In this document: positions 7,316 to 7,432 of the stretch, piece by piece
Layout of the letters: each line of letters opens with the position of its first letter
Numbering within the stretch: the first letter of the stretch is position 1
Assembly (NCBI GenBank): GCA_034439915.1
Contig: JAWXBI010000044.1
Span: forward strand, 1-7,432
Source: JADJLQ01 sp034439915
Lineage (GTDB): Bacteria > Bacteroidota > Bacteroidia > Chitinophagales > Saprospiraceae
DNA length: 7,432 nt
Reading direction: 5' to 3'
The notes under the pieces: model-generated
Seen by the model: the letters and a program-made list of their open reading frames with translations, nothing else
What the model was told of the DNA's origin: nothing
The model's database searches: none
Program-made: the position numbers and the translations under genes

Positions 7316-7350
7316 TTGTGGGAGCCCCTCCTAATTTTCTTCTCCCACAA
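7316..7350. repeat. Hairpin-forming inverted repeat in repeat copy 2
   Basis: TTGTGGGAG (7316-7324) and CTCCCACAA (7342-7350) are perfect 9-bp arms around a 17-base pyrimidine-rich loop. The stem core is shared with copy 1, so pairing, not the loop sequence, may be what is kept. In copy 3 the left arm reads GAGGGAG (7417-7423); its partner lies outside the window. Confidence 0.55.
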
Positions 7351-7432
7351 CGGCACCATGGACACAACGGTTATTTTTCAAATATTTCTTTGTGCTCGCT
7401 GCGCTGCGGTGGCTTTGAGGGAGCCCCTCCTA

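Larger units (their letters stand above)
7197..7432. repeat. Degenerate tandem repeat array, unit about 94-101 bp, at least 2.4 copies, continues past the window
   Basis: Three copies are recognisable by GTGCTCGC at 7199, 7293 and 7392 and by CTCCCACAACGGCACCA at 7241 and 7342. Copy 1 covers about 7197-7290, copy 2 about 7291-7389, and copy 3 begins at about 7390 and is cut by the edge. The copies differ by substitutions and indels: copy 1 lacks about 7 bases in the GCGCTGCGCTGG part, and copy 2 has 2 extra bases near its end. Each unit has a GC-rich block, a GTGGGAG/CTCCCAC inverted repeat, an internal short-period segment (CACAACGG, CACCACGGA, CACAACGG) and an AT-rich spacer (TTATTTTTCAA). 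Indels not divisible by three shift the reading frame between copies, so it is non-coding. The array lies immediately upstream of the GxxExxY gene. Confidence 0.85.

Noticed and set aside
7161..7367. 68-codon minus-strand frame through the repeats, overlapping the GxxExxY start by 4 bp
   Set aside because: It reads the two repeat copies in different frames, so the peptide is not conserved between units, and its composition is that of translated repeat DNA. The ATGA overlap seems to be chance.
7197..7432. CRISPR array
   Set aside because: The period is about 100 bp and the whole unit is repeated, with no unique spacers between short identical repeats and no cas genes in the window.

Overview
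The window looks like a chromosomal stretch from a member of the Bacteroidota, of the Saprospiria/Chitinophagia sort, although no marker here fixes the class. The clues are an exact TAnnTTTG -7 box just before the metH start, start codons without Shine-Dalgarno sequences, a GxxExxY gene, and the style of the proteins. All five protein genes lie on the minus strand, so transcription runs from high to low coordinates and genes are met in the order GxxExxY, TPR protein, hydrolase, acyl-CoA ligase, metH.

Layout from low to high coordinates. 1-2174: the N-terminal 724 codons of cobalamin-dependent methionine synthase (metH), cut by the window edge inside the B12-cap module. 2175-2214: a 40-bp gap with a Bacteroidota-type promoter box. 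2215-4032: a long-chain acyl-CoA ligase of the AMP-forming family. 4029-4841: a membrane-anchored alpha/beta hydrolase whose stop overlaps the ligase start by 4 bp (ATGA), so the two are almost certainly one operon. 4842-4987: a 146-bp gap holding a perfect 10-bp inverted repeat and a weak promoter candidate. 4988-6706: an exported TPR protein with a CxxCH motif and a His-rich core. 6707-6768: a short gap with no convincing signal. 6769-7164: a GxxExxY-family protein. 7197-7432: a GC-rich, non-coding block of degenerate tandem repeats of about 100 bp, running off the right edge.

The genes do not form one pathway. The hydrolase/ligase pair fits release of a fatty acid from an ester followed by its activation to acyl-CoA; this is inferred from the overlap and the families. 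MetH is housekeeping methionine and folate metabolism and seems to have its own promoter. The TPR gene stands alone. The least ordinary part is the right end: an AT-rich gene for a PD-(D/E)xK-like protein directly downstream of a GC-rich repeat array, which resembles an accessory unit. No tRNA, rRNA, CRISPR array, transposase or riboswitch was recognised. No complete new system can be claimed from this window alone.
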